NCBI GenBank assembly: GCA_023213395.1
Contig: CM041465.1
Location: forward strand, 97,781,741 to 97,845,740
DNA length: 64,000 nucleotides
DNA from: Cycas panzhihuaensis
Lineage: Eukaryota; Cycadophyta
Direction: 5' to 3'
Shown: positions 44,811-56,849 of the stretch, piece by piece
How the letters are laid out: every line of letters starts with the position of its first letter
Position numbering within the stretch: the stretch's first letter is position 1
Notes under the pieces: model-generated
Seen by the model: only the letters and a program-made list of their open reading frames with translations
Database searches by the model: none
Told to the model about the DNA's origin: nothing
Position numbers and translations under genes: made by a program

Positions 44811-45986
44811 TCACTCATCCGCACCACCGCCAGACAATACTTCCTCATAGATGAAGTATTGTACAAAAGATCCTTCGATGGGATCCTTCTTCGCTGCATC
44901 GCTTCGGACGAAGCAGACTAGATACTCTGCGAATGCCATCATGGCATTTGTAGGGGCCACTTTGGGGGCCAATCCATGGCCCAAAGGATCCTCCACATGG
45001 GCTATTATTGGTCGTCCCTTTTTAAGGATGCCCATGCCTATGCCCTGAGATGTCGACGATGCCAAGAGCACGCCAACATCTCTCACGTGCCTTCTGAGGC
45101 CCTCCATCCTATCATATCTCCATGGCCCTTTTCTCATTGGGGTTTAGACCTCATTGGTGCCATATCACCACCTTCTTTGTCGCAGCACAAATACATCTTG
45201 ACTGCCATAGAGTATTTTATAAAATGGGCAGAGGCAATCCCTCTGTCTACTACGCCTGACAAGACGATAACCACCTTTGTCTACCAACACATCATTTGCT
45301 ATTTTGGGATTCCAGATGTCTTAATCATAGACAATGGAACCCCCTTTTGTAACAAGGAGATGGATGAGCTTTATAGGAAACTCAAGATTTCTCATAAGAC
45401 CTCATCTCCTTATTACCCCCAAGCAAATGGACAAGTTAAATCATTCAACAAAACCCTTGTTAGCATTCTAAAGAAAACTATTGCACAATCTCAAAGAGAT
45501 TGGCATCTTCAGCTCCCTTCTGCCCTATGGGTATATCATAGTTCTATCTGTATAGTTGCTGGAATGACATCATTCTCCTTAGTCTACGGGACTAAGGCAG
45601 TGCTCCCACTAGAAGTGGAGATCCCCTCTCTATGAGTCTCTCTTAGAGGTCTTATCGATGAGGAGTCCATTTGTCAGGCTTGCCTCTTAGACCTCGAGGC
45701 TCTAGATGAAAGACGTTTAGTGGATTACCAAGTAAACCTTACTTCAAAATCCTACTTATAAAGGACTTATGACAAACATCTTTGTACCCATCCTTTGTAC
45801 CCTGGGGACTATGTCCTCAAGCTAGAATACCTCCATGATTGCCTAACCAAATTCAGACCCAAATAGATTGATCCCTTCGTCGTTCCCGAGAGCCTCGATA
45901 ACGGTGCTTATAGGATCGCCACTTTGGAAGGCCTGGAATTTGAGAAGACTATCAACAGAAAATTCCTCAAGAAATTTTATGCATGA
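44811..45986 (+). pseudogene. Element C integrase (catalytic Glu replaced by Lys)
   Basis: The zinc-binding part has 'CHHGICRGHF' and 'ALRCRRCQEHANISH' near 44930-45080. The core has 'HWGLDLIGAISPPSLSQHKY', 'DVLIIDNGTPFCNKEMDEL' and 'SSPYYPQANGQVKSFNKTL'. The catalytic Glu codon is AAA at about 45437-45439 (B has GAG). Open from 44976 to 45635, then broken, ending 'FLKKFYA' with TGA at 45984-45986. Inactive for catalysis as read. Confidence 0.88.
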
Positions 45987-46619
45987 TCCTCTCAGCGATC
46001 CCTTCGCCATGCTCTGAAATGAGCCTAAACTACTATCTTAAGTTCATTCCCATTTCTCCCAGCCACAAGTGGAATGACAACTTAAGATGGCCTCTTCTAT
46101 TTCTTTCTTGTTCCTCCTGTGGAACCCATGTTCCCTTGTCCTTTTGGGACCTTGTCCTCCTATTTGGGTATCCCCCAGTCAGGACGACACCCTGGAGTAT
46201 CATTACTCCCCCTCTCGCTCGGTATTTCCTTTGCATATCCTACTATTCTCCTCTATGGACATGCATGTCACCCTATTTCCTAACCCCACATATGTTTATC
46301 ACCTCTACTCATGGTAGTCGTGTGTGCTCCTGTTAGGTATATGGCTCTATATGAAAGGAAATATGTGCATCTTAAACAAATATCATAACAAAACATCTAT
46401 ATCATATATAATAAAACATACATATCAAAAATGGGGTGCCAATTACCCCATCTATATATATACATCAAAATTGTATGTCATGTTGTACATATGGCATGGT
46501 ACATCCTCTATGGAAAGCTAGTGTCCTTACAGGGGGGGTACAATCATATGACTCTATATATGGTGACCCCCTAGAGGTCTGTGCTTTTCCCTATCAAAAT
46601 CAAATACATGAATGCTATA
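45987..46619. other. Element C: spacer between convergent integrase and antisense gene
   Basis: The same position and shared blocks as in A and B, for example the minus-strand 'GATTTTGATAGGGAAAAGCA', where the acceptor-like AG is still present. AT-rich, with no gene seen. Confidence 0.65.
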
Positions 46620-47245
46620 CTACTGCTGGCCCTCTCTGGGGGCATCACCTCCTGGTCGGTGTGATCTCTCTCCTAGGGACCACATGCCTCCTAGGCTCCT
46701 TCATAGCCTCTGAGAGCTCCCTGCCTCGCTCCCCTTATCACGTGGTCTCCTCAGTGTCATTGCCATTGTGTAGATATATGTCATGCTCTGGTTTGACCTC
46801 GATGCCACCTAATCCACTAGTTGATCATATCGAGCCTAGATATGATCTCTCTCACCCTCTACTCCCCAGAGTCTCTCCTCCATGCTCTGGAATTTCTCCT
46901 CCATCCCTCAGAGATGCTCCTCTAGGACTACCATCTGTATCCTGCTCTCTGCATCTTCACCTACTCCTCCCTAAGCCTCCAGCACCTGTACGCGACTCTG
47001 CAGTGCGTCTCACTTACCTTGAGTCTCGTCCAGCTCTCACTATAGTTGTCCCCTGAATGCAACATGCTCTTGGGACTCTGCAACCCATATATCCCTCGCC
47101 CTCGCCAATGGGGTGAATGATGGCATATGGGCACCTACCGATCTGGGTGCATCCTCAGCCTGGATAGGTGGTTGCCCCTCTACATATACCTAAGGGAACA
47201 TCTCCCTCACCATAGCCTCCACCAACTACTAGATATCTGTGGTAC
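46620..47245 (-). pseudogene. Element C antisense gene, exon 3
   Basis: In the intron-set frame: 'TTDI', stops, then 'LVEAMVREM', and later a Glu/Arg/Leu-rich helix. It ends with an Arg-rich tail and '.EGQQ' before TAG at 46620-46622, the same last residues as in B. The length is 208 codons after the split codon with no net frameshift, although several stops are present. This supports long-term frame conservation before decay. Confidence 0.62.
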
Positions 47246-47362
47246 TTATAAACCCAACATGCCATATGTCAGTGTATATATATCTAGTCACATACCAAAT
47301 CGAAACCAAATTAAAGTGTATGGGCATCTAGCTATCAAACAATGAGGAAAGTAAGGCCTCAC
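47246..47362 (-). other. Element C antisense gene, intron 2 (117 bp, acceptor mutated)
   Basis: The donor is GTAG|GTGAGG. The acceptor reads TTTATAA|GT where A has TTTACAG|GT, a G-to-A loss (with a C-to-T). Position and phase 1 are as in A and B. Confidence 0.7.
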
Positions 47363-48520
47363 CTACTGTGGCTGTCAGCTCCTCCACCCGTACGATGGCC
47401 TCTACCCCTAGCTCTCCACCAGCTACTGGTGCCTCCTCCACTAGCACTTCCTCTGTAACTGCCTCTGCTGCTGGAGCCTGTGTCCCTTCCTCTATTGGTG
47501 GAGTTGTCCCCCTGGGTCTCTCCATGATTCTCAACCTCCGAGCTCATGTCATAGGCCCCCTCGTATCCTCGATAGTCCCTAATGGACCTGCCTCCTCTAT
47601 AGCTCGCGATGGGCTAGCCCCATCTCTCCCATCACCGTTGTCATCGTCTCTAGGGGTAGCCCCTATCACTCCTGCCTCCTTGTCACTATCCCATCTCGTT
47701 GATCTATAGGGATCTGAGGTGTAGTCAATCATAGTAAGGAGATCTAGTGACGTGGCATCCACGGACCTCCTGACATGTGCCTGGTCCTCTACTCCCCTAA
47801 ATCAGGTCTACCATCTATGCACCATGGGTGCCCACTCTGATATAGGGTGTGGTCCCCCTAATGGTGCCACTGCTAAAAAATGATCAAAGAACTAGCACTG
47901 TAATAAATGTGTTATACAACAATCCACCTCTGCCCGTCACCCTGATGGCGTCCAACTAAGCGACAAGGTTTGTCGCTATGAGGGTGGCCCAATCCAATCG
48001 CTCCCCAGCCTCACACCTCTGTACTGCATCGATCCATCCACTTGGGATGTCTTTATAGTTTTGTTTCTGAGAAATCTAGAACATAATGTATAATGTAATC
48101 AACTTCCTCATGCGAGGAATCCCAGATAGTACCATACTCTACAGAGACACTCCTCATCTCTCCCACCTATCCTGACTCGTAAAACACATAGCTGCGTCTC
48201 AATGGGCCACCTCGTTACTAAGTAATTCTCTTAGCAAGGTTGGTCTCCTTGTCACCGACACTCCAAGGATCTGCTAGATGTCCCTGGGTGTCACCATAAT
48301 GTCCCTTACTTGGGGCAGATGGAACACATCCCTTTGCCTATCTCAATGTGACACAATATCCACTAATAGCCTCTGATCTGACATATACTAAGGCATCCTT
48401 ATGATCTTCCATAGGCTACACCTTTGCAGGACTCCCTTGTCCTCCCTCATCACCATCTCTATGAAACTTAACATCATCATACTGATCTTCCATAGGCCAC
48501 TTCTCCACTACGATCACAAC
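47363..48520 (-). pseudogene. Element C antisense gene, exon 2 (plant-mobile-domain-like, heavily decayed)
   Basis: It starts 'VVIVVEKWP' in phase 0 with exon 1. The PMD-like region is recognisable by nucleotide alignment to B but carries many stops. The acidic part is open at 47544-47762: 'ATSLDLLTMIDYTSDPYRST', 'RWDSDKEAG', 'DDDNGDGRDG'. The tail is Glu/Ala/Gly-rich. Confidence 0.6.
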
Positions 48521-49000
48521 CTATAAAATGCCACCAAACGTGTCAGTCTATAGCCAACACCTGCTCTCGGCCAATCAGGGCTCTTCCTCGGCTTCATTTG
48601 GTTGAGACTTGGGGCCCCTTAGGGCCTCCTTTCCATTTTTTAGGGGTTCTATCTCTGCCCCACACTAAATTCTATGGTACCACGGAGTTCAGGTGGGGTC
48701 CGACGATCGCCCCATGGCAAAGATCGCGGCACCGTGATCTTTGTTGTGGTGCGAATGTCACCCCCCTAAAAGGGGGCTTCCTAAACCTAAAAACTCTAAA
48801 AAATTTCCTTATGGTGGGCTATAGTCAGGCTCATTGGGACCAGGGCTACCTAATGCCTTGATCCCGCCCCTCTCTAGGTCTAATTTGGACTCTGGGAGGT
48901 CATTTTTTGCCATTATGGGGCCCAAAATTACATTAAAAATTTACTAAAAAACATTAAAATTGAATTATAATTTTGGGAGGGGTTTTGGCGATCCACTCAC
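48521..49000 (-). other. Element C antisense gene, intron 1 (480 bp)
   Basis: Donor CCA|GTGAGTGG and acceptor TTTTATAG|GTT. Both ends match B in position. No ORF of note inside. Confidence 0.65.
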
Positions 49001-49024
49001 TGGACCAGGGCGCGTGGTCATCAT
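49001..49024 (-). pseudogene. Element C antisense gene, exon 1 coding part (8 codons)
   Basis: It encodes MMTTRPGP and is followed directly by GTGAGT. It pairs with MATVRPDP in B at the same distance from the TATA box. Three of the differences between the two copies change residues, while Met, Thr, Arg and both Pro are kept. Confidence 0.6.
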
Positions 49025-49184
49025 CTCGTTCTCCCAGTCACGATGGCTGCCTCCTCATCCTGATCCAACGGTCAGATCTCTTGCTACATGTCTTAGAAGT
49101 GGGGTAGCGCTCTACTGCATAAGGAACGAGCTCTGGATTTCGTACGAGAGCTCATGAAAATGAAAACCTTTTCATTCGAGTTTC

Positions 49185-49194
49185 CTTATATAGG
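49185..49194 (-). promoter_or_regulatory. Element C antisense gene TATA box
   Basis: CCTATATAAG on the minus strand, 161 bp before the exon 1 ATG. Sequence and spacing are conserved with B. Confidence 0.68.
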
Positions 49195-49731
49195 CGAGGC
49201 CCCTATTGGGTACTTTCTCTATTTTCGCCTCTAAGGTAGCCTTTGAGACCACATTTTTGCCCTGGCCAATATTATTTTCTAGCCCAGTTTCTCTTTTCAT
49301 TTCTGTGGTCTCCTTTCGACCCATTTCTCTTGGTACATTAATGATGCCCTAAATGGCTCATTTTTGCTGAAGCCCCCCTCATCTCGTTTTATGTGCCACT
49401 CCCGTGCATGCCCAAGTTTATACTCGTTTGGCTTGTTTTGCCACCCTGGACTCATTTTTGTAGCCTGTTTTCGCTCTTGGCACTCCTATAGGGAGTGTCT
49501 CCTCCAGCCGAGCACCCCTTTGTGCTTTCTTAAGCCAATTTAGGTGCCCTAGAGCCCCTTTTCTGCCATTTTCTTCCTCATTGGTGGGGTAGCCTCCCCT
49601 GCCTTTGGGTTGCCTCATTGCCAGGCCTTCGTACCCCTTCATGGTCACTGTCACTAGCCACACAGGGTCCTCTTCTTACCCTTTTCTTTAGTTTCATTAC
49701 ACTTCTTTTAGCAGATAAGTCATTCTCACTC

Positions 49732-50200
49732 ATGGCTCTTTTCATTTTCACCGATGGCAGAAGCTGCGGTAATCCTGGTCCTTCCGCTGCTACGTGGATA
49801 CTCCGTGATTCCTCTGGGTATGACTACCTGTGCTTTGGAATCTTCCTTCCTAAGGCAACCAATCATGAAGCTGAGTACACAGCCATTATTGAAGCCCTCA
49901 CCGACGCGTTACATTTCCATTACAGACCTGTCATCCTTCTTTGTGACTCCCAAGTGGTGGTGTCTCATCTCACCTAGGTTTACCAGGTGTGGTGCCCACA
50001 CTTGAAAGCCCTGGTGTGGACCGTGAGGTCACTATTGGCTTGCTTCCAGTCCGTTGATGTTTGCCATATTCCACAGGCCCTCAACCTTTGGTAAAGCGGA
50101 CTCGTTCGCCTTATCCTTAAGCGTCGCCTCCCTCTTCTTAGTGACCGCCTTTGAGAGACTTACTTGGCCTACCTGTTGCCCAAGTCTCTGGCCGCCTTTC
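49732..50200 (+). pseudogene. Element C archaeal-type RNase H (separate 3' ORF)
   Basis: 'MALFIFTDGRSCGNPGPS', 'LPKATNHEAEYTAIIEALTD', 'LLCDSQVVVSHLT', then TAG at 49975-49977 (B has CAG), then 'VYQVWCPHLKAL' and 'HIPQALN'. The first three catalytic acids are present; the KAD segment is disrupted by a stop. Just upstream, 'CACTTCTTTTAGCAG' resembles a splice acceptor, as in B. Because B and C carry different stops, their common ancestor had an open frame here. Confidence 0.84.
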
Positions 50201-50503
50201 TCCTAGCTTATTTGTCTAGCATGTTGGTTGTCCTTACATTATCCATTACATTTTAGCGATAGGGGCATCCCCCCCTTTTTTTATTCCTTTCATCTCCAGG
50301 TCAACTTCTAGATGACACATAAGTAGCCCCTATGTTGTTCTCATCTCTGTCTCCCTCGTCCATGTGTTCTGCCATGACACTTGCTGACATCCTTAGTCTA
50401 TATTCTGTTCATGATTTATATATATACACATGTGCTACTAATAGTTTTTTGTTGCCAGTATTTGCCATCATGCCATGCTTCCGAGCGATGAGGCTCTACT
50501 ACC
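50201..50503. other. Element C 3' noncoding region
   Basis: Pyrimidine-rich with a poly-T run near 50275. Aligns with the equivalent region of B. No gene seen. Confidence 0.6.
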
Positions 50504-50513
50504 AAGGGGGCAG
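50504..50513 (+). other. Element C polypurine tract
   Basis: AAGGGGGCAG next to the LTR start TGTTTCC, identical to B. Confidence 0.82.
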
Positions 50514-50878
50514 TGTTTCCTAGCTATCGGGAATGGACTTAAGATAAGTCAACTCAGGTAAGCATAGGTATATACTTCTCACTTTTGTCCTCACTATCGC
50601 TTGGTAGAAGTTGTTTAGAGTGTTATTTGATGCACGCTTGCTTGCCATTTGTGTGATCGCATTATATTCTCTGCTTGATCATGTTGCTTATGCCTATCGC
50701 ACACTATTCAGCCTATGACGACCCACGATGGGGCACTCCTCAGTGAGTCATGCACCCTATATAGCACCCAGTTTCCCACAACACCTCTACAACTCCTCGA
50801 ACATGGTTTTTGGTCATGATTCGCTTGCATCAATACTCCTGTCACCAGTTTGAGTCCCCTTCTAGGTGTGATAGGACA

Positions 50879-50894
50879 CCCCCCCCCCCCCCCC
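50879..50894 (+). repeat. Poly-C tract (16 C)
   Basis: The left LTR has the short 'GGACCCCTCC' here. The run is either a private expansion in the right LTR or a sequencing/assembly artefact. Confidence 0.85.
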
Positions 50895-52350
50895 ATGAGA
50901 CTCGTCTCTCTCTCTCGGCCACTTGCCAGCCACCTGAGCATGAGCTCTCAGCTTGCCAGGCCTCTGCACACCCCTCTATTTGGCTCTAGACCTTGGTTCT
51001 ACCTTCATTTTAACTTTCAGTCCTACACCACTGCAAACTAAGTGGTACCATGAAGTTCTTTGTGATGCAGTGAAGTTCTTGTGGTGCGACTATTTAAACT
51101 TATTTTTTTTAACTACCTTGGTTATTCTTGATTTTTCTGTAGAATTACCATATGGCACCCTCAAGTACTCACCCCCTCCATAACCCTAAATGTTCGTTTA
51201 GGGTTGGGGTGAGTATAAGACCCAAAAATGAATCCATTTGCTCCTCTTCTTCACTCATTTTTTGCTCTCTACTCCAGCTCTCACTCTGCAACCTCCTCAG
51301 GATCTGCTCCTCTGCTCTGGCTCCTCTTCTATAGGTGTATCTACTGCACCTTAGGCACTTCTCCAGTGAATCCAAGCTTCTTTTTATAGGTCTATTTCGT
51401 GGAAGGAGAGTATTCATAGCGAATCAATAAGCAAACTCCAGGAACTAAGAGTGGCATCCACATTTGCCTCCCCTTCAGCCCAGGTCTGAAAAGCCTATTT
51501 GACATAGGTTTTTTCCTCTAATTTTTGGCAGAATAAGGCTCCCTCCTTCTGCCTTACAGATACTCCTTCTAATTCCTTTAGGTTTCCCTAGTTTTTTCCT
51601 TTCCTTTATGAGAAGTTTTTGGTTAATCTTTGCTCCTCTCCTTTCATTTCAGAGGAGCTTGCCTTTTGCTCCCTATCTTGCAGTATTTCTTCTCTCTTCT
51701 CCCATAAGCCCACTCTAGGGTGGTTGTGTAAGAGGGCTACATAAGGTTGGATGAAGGGAGAAAGGTGGGATCCATCCCCTTATTGGCCTTTTCCCCAAGG
51801 GTTTACCCTTCTCTTCCTTCCTCTTCCACTCCATGCCTCTTTTTGGAGTTGGGCTAGGGATAGTGAGAGGTTATTTTCAGTTTTGAAAATAGCATTGGTA
51901 GCCCTTACCATGCTAGTTTCAGACCTGCACTCTCAGGTTTTAGGCATCACATAAACCCCTAAACCTGTCCCGGTTCAGTTCTTGATCCTTGGCTTACCCC
52001 AACCTGATGATTTGCTGCCCAAAGCACTTCATCTCTTGGGTCTATTTGTGCACAATTCCGTTGATTCATTGTCTTTTCTACTTGCTGTCTCGAATATCCA
52101 TCATACTTTGGTTTTTTCCCACTGAGGCTACATGGAGGTACTTGTAGGTAAGTTGGCCATTCCGAGGCTAACCTCCTTATCTTAGTCATTACTTGGCACT
52201 GCTAGATCTGAGTTTTGCTTGGTGATTTTAGAGTGGAGTGCATTATTTTCAGCTTGATTTGTTAGCTATCTCTTGTATTTATATATATATTAGGCATACT
52301 TGGTAGCCCCCTCCTCCAAAAAGGAGAAACCTTTATTGTGTGATTGGCAG

Positions 52351-52393
52351 GTTCACGATAGTGAAAGTACAAAAGAGGTGGACTTCTTAATAG
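52351..52393 (+). other. Element C 3' LTR exon-like segment bounded by splice signals
   Basis: Preceded by TGATTGGCAG and followed by GTGAGTCC; 43 bp, the same length as at 38248-38290 in the left LTR. The arrangement matches the 45-46-bp segments of A and B although the sequence differs. Confidence 0.5.
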
Positions 52394-53238
52394 GTGAGTC
52401 CCTAGTTAGTAGTGCTTTGAGTTCCTTCTTTGCTTCCTTTTTTTGTTACTTTGCTTTCGCATATTGGGGAAGGTAAGGTAGTCCCTCATCCATTTCTGGC
52501 AAGCATCATCAACTAGCCCCACACCTGCATGGTGAGTTCGAGTGGATGAGTACAAAAGGAGCGGAAGGGCGTGATGTCCCAACCACGCTTCTCTCCCAGG
52601 TACTCCTTTTCCCTTCTTTGTCCTTTTTTTGACGTACTTCTTTTATGCAAAATTTGCATGTTAAAGCCACATAGGAAACAAAAAGGGAATGAACACACTT
52701 TTCTGCATTTATAAATTCTTTTTCATAGTCATTCACCTCATGTGTAGATAGGACTTAGGCATGAGTTGCACACCTCTTAAGCCCCATCTAACCCACACGT
52801 AGAACTATCCATCTCTAAACTTGCATTTGGTTCTTTTAGTACACTTGCTTTACTTATCACACAACAACCTAAACTCAGTCTACATCCCTCTTTTGTTTGA
52901 GTTAGGTCATCGTATCTCACACACACCTACTTGCACATTACCTTCTCCCTCCCATGAGAAGACACAACTTCCTAGAGTCCCTCTTCCTCTTCCCAGCCAT
53001 CAAAGGGGTAGGTGGACCTCCTCCTTTGGTTTGACCCAAGACCTCGCCTTGCATCCTCCTTTCGAAGATTACCCTAAGGCAATTGGGCACCATTCGTGGA
53101 TCCCGAATTCGTGCTCTGGTGCATAGACATCCTGCGTGGTGTTCTTCCTTGCCATTAGGATCCCATCTATAACCCAATTGTACCTCATCTAGTTATTTCC
53201 TTCTAAGCATAGAAGATCATCCTGTAGACACGATTCCA

Positions 53239-53243
53239 GAGGT
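53239..53243. repeat. Target-site duplication of element C, right copy (GAGGT)
   Basis: Exact repeat of 36420-36424. Confidence 0.92.
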
Positions 53244-56200
53244 CACGTAGGGCTAAGAATGATTCACGTAGAGCTCTTAAAAAGGCCATGCAAGCCATGG
53301 ATAGGGTAGCCAATAATAGTATAATATAGCCAAATGCTTATAGAGAGCCACAGGTCAACAAGTCAATAGAAGATAGATAAAAAGGCCATGCAGTTCATTA
53401 ACAGTCATTATGAGATAGCTATGATGTAAGAAGCATTCAACAGGAGTCATCTCTATATCAAATAGTTGTAATATGACTTAATAGAAAGATATGCCAACTA
53501 GTATTTGTGTTATTACATATCAAACAACAGTTGAATGGGTAATAACTATGATCAAATAGGCCAAACAAAGGATGCCCAACTTCTTGAACAATATATAAAT
53601 AAAAAACAACCAATAACCATTTCATTGTATATATTTTTATAAAGTTTAGATCTTTAAAAAGCCAACAATTTAAATATTCATAGTATGAAGTAGCATGCAA
53701 ATTAACCTACTATAAAAGTGGGCTTCCCCAATATGCGAAAGCATGTATGATTAAAACTACTCATATAGGCTTAATCACCCTACAAAAGTAGCAAGGTCTA
53801 CTATCAAAAAATGAAAAGAAATATATTTTATAATGGTTATTTAAAACCATACCTTTTTTGCTAATTTATGCACTACTATGGCTAGTGTAAAAGCCCATAG
53901 GATTCATGTGAAAAGAAATATGTATATTTAAAAAATAAAGGGGTTTAAGTTAAGCAAACATATACACCAAATGCTTCTTTACATGGTGGTTGAAATAGAT
54001 ACTTTTGCATTTGCTCATAGAAAATATAGAGCAAAGTTTGCATTATGTACTGCATGGTGATAAGTTATTGTATAAGTGTTTGGTTATTATCTTATGGTGG
54101 CTAAGTATTATTACCATCCTTAAATTATTAGCATAAATAAAGCTTAAGGGAAGAAGTTGGTTATTATAGTGGAATACAACCCTCTTTATTGATCTTCTCC
54201 AAATTCTATAATCTAGTTTATTATCATATGATAAATAGGTTTGATCTATAGTAAAATAATAATAATAATAATGACAAAATATAGTTTTGAAGATGATATA
54301 TGATGGCCACTAAAGAAGGTGATGATCTGTGGGATAAGTAGAATGTAGATAAATTAAAACCCCATATAGTAAATACATATAAATAAAGGGATGGATCTTA
54401 CAAATCAAAGGGCACACAACAATATTAAAGATAAGGTAGGCCAATAACAGATAAGAGTTTGGATGAATTCAACTAAAAGAGGAGCTTAATAAACCTAAAC
54501 AATGCAAAAGCATTTAGGGATGAGAAGATTAAAGAGGAATGTGGATCTTATATACTCATCCCATCTAAACATAATAGTCTTTAAAATTTTCTACCTTAGG
54601 ATGAAAGAAGGGGGCTACTCGAATCTTATGGGTAAAGCAAATTGGACAAGTTTATCATCATTTAGACTAATAGAGAAATTCTATGATCCAATGATCTATA
54701 AAGATTAATGGTAAGGATATGATTGTATTCTATTCAAAATACCTGAGGAAGAGAAAGGAGATGAGTGGGCACCTAGTACACCAAGTAGAGCAGATGAGAA
54801 ACCAGTATGCCATTACCATTATAAAGTTGCCTCAAAGATGACCTATACCTATACATAATCACAAAAATGATTAAATCCAAAACCTTAAATAGAGGAGGTA
54901 TCATATGATCATGTATTTTGATAAATGTGATTTTCACTATGGAAAAATATTTATGGAAGATATAAAATTTTATGAATATAGTTTAAAGACTTTACCTTTA
55001 CAAAATTGAAATGAGCTAAATTTTATAATTTTACTAGCCCCCTTATTGGTTAACCTCTATTTACATATAGATGCCCTACGACCTTAGTCTTTAGCATAAA
55101 AGGGGCTAAGCCCTTATTTTTAGCCCCCTAATGAGTCATTATTACTCTTTCAACAATATGTTTAGTATATGGAGTCATATTTTAATTTTATTAGTAATGT
55201 TGGATTTATAACATAGAAGTGGTAAGTCGCATGAGTTATTTTGGACTTGATTTGAAGTAGAAAACTTAGTTAAAAGTGAAAGTGTCATTTTTTTTTTTAA
55301 ACTTAGATTTTAATGATTTTTTCATCATGATCAGGCATATTTATGTATTTTTAAAGGTTCTATTACATGTGTTGTATATTATATTAATATAATATATCTT
55401 AAATAGTTGGATAAATGTAAAAAAATATTACATGGGCTTATTTTAGGCTTTTAAGAACCCAATTTTTATTAAATTTATAATTTAGAGAGAGTCATTTAAT
55501 GTTTATTAAGTCACATCCTTTTTTTATGTTATATTTTATTATAATGCTAGATATTCATAGCCTATTAAGGCATGTTTCAAGCTATAAGGCCTCTTATAAT
55601 GTATTTTGAGCCCTTATAACCAATATCATGGTATTAAATCTATTCCATTCTAAATTCCACTAGTTATTCTTATGATAGGGTATTGTCCTTAAATTAAAAT
55701 TATAATAAATAAGGAAAAATAATATAACTTGAAGTTTACATTCCAAAAAATATATTAAATACATTAAAATCCCTCTTCACCTAGGATTTATCTCAAAATA
55801 GAAGCACACAACCTCCATTAGAAAAAAATTTGTTAATATGAGAGTTATACTAGAGGAGAAAAGAAAAAGAAATTCAATGTTAATAAGCCTATGAGTACTC
55901 TAATATTTAAGATGAACTTCATCAACAGGATAATCATGACCTATACTCTTCTCACTTATCTTAATTTTATTAAAAGGTCCTCTTTAATTATATGATTAAG
56001 GTCCCTAGTTAAACTTAGCTCTGATACAACTTAAAAAAAAAAAACTTGCTCTAATTTATACTACAAAAGTTGCCACATCATAGATCACAAAGAACTAGAA
56101 AGGAGGAATGGAAAAATAAAATTTCATTATTCACTAAAGAACTCAGATTACATAAAAAGATTATCAAATATAGCATCATAGTACACTTAGTTATAAAAAT

Positions 56201-56800
56201 CATGCATTTAATGATCGACTCTAATATTCTATAAGGCCTTATATAGATAAGGGAGGCCTTTTGCCTAAAATTTCTTTAGTTAGGTCCCATTGTCTAAGTG
56301 CTAGTCATTAGTCCTATAATCAAGCTAATTATGTATTAAAGATACTTATTGAATAAGTTGAGAAATAATCTAACCAACAATAAATGTTTTAGGGGGAATA
56401 GTTTAACTAATGATAGAAGATAGAGGATTAAATATAGTTATAGAAGTCTATAATAAAACTTATAAAGATATTTAAAGAATAGGCATGATTTACAATGGTA
56501 TTTAAGAAATAGGCATCACCTGCAAATCATAAGCATTTAAAATTAAAGTCATGTAGGCAAGGCCTTCATAACTTAATTGTGAACCTTAATATTTTAGGGT
56601 TGTTGATTGATTAACTAATTAAAGATATTACACCATATCTAAAAGTGTAAATGGAAGATTTTGAAGTAATTGTTAAATTATTTATTGTATTAATGGTATA
56701 AAGGAAACCCTTTGAGGTATGGTATCAATAAGAATAGAAGAAGTTATAGTTTATAGTCCTATAGGTTGAGAAAATATGATTTGAGATACTATTAGTTAAT
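53244..56800. other. AT-rich region without recognised genes
   Basis: Right flank of element C. Dense stops in all frames, several A/T runs, and a short (AAT)n microsatellite near 54254-54272. I see no coding similarity, RNA gene or paired terminal repeats. It may be very old transposon sequence. Confidence 0.6.
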
Positions 56801-56849
56801 TAATAGTTTATTGGGAAGTTAAACATTAAGACATTTATTATTAAATGAA

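Larger units (their letters stand above)
36425..53238 (+). mobile_element. Element C: diverged Tat/Ogre-like Ty3/gypsy retrotransposon
   Basis: 16.8 kb, with LTRs of 2708 and 2725 bp and a perfect GAGGT duplication. The organisation is the same as in B: gag-pol, antisense spliced gene, archaeal-type RNase H. The LTR sequence is clearly different from A and B except at the ends and around the splice-like signals, while pol is readily alignable, so C is a separate subfamily. About 25 differences in about 270 bp of LTR start by eye, mostly transitions. It keeps the longest intact RT frame of the three. Confidence 0.95.
50514..53238 (+). repeat. Element C 3' LTR (2725 bp)
   Basis: It starts TGTTTCCTAGC and ends CGATTCCA next to GAGGT. 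The exon-like segment at 52351-52393 has an intact TTGGCAG acceptor and GTGAGTCC donor. It contains a 16-base C run at 50879-50894 that is absent from the left LTR. Confidence 0.94.
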
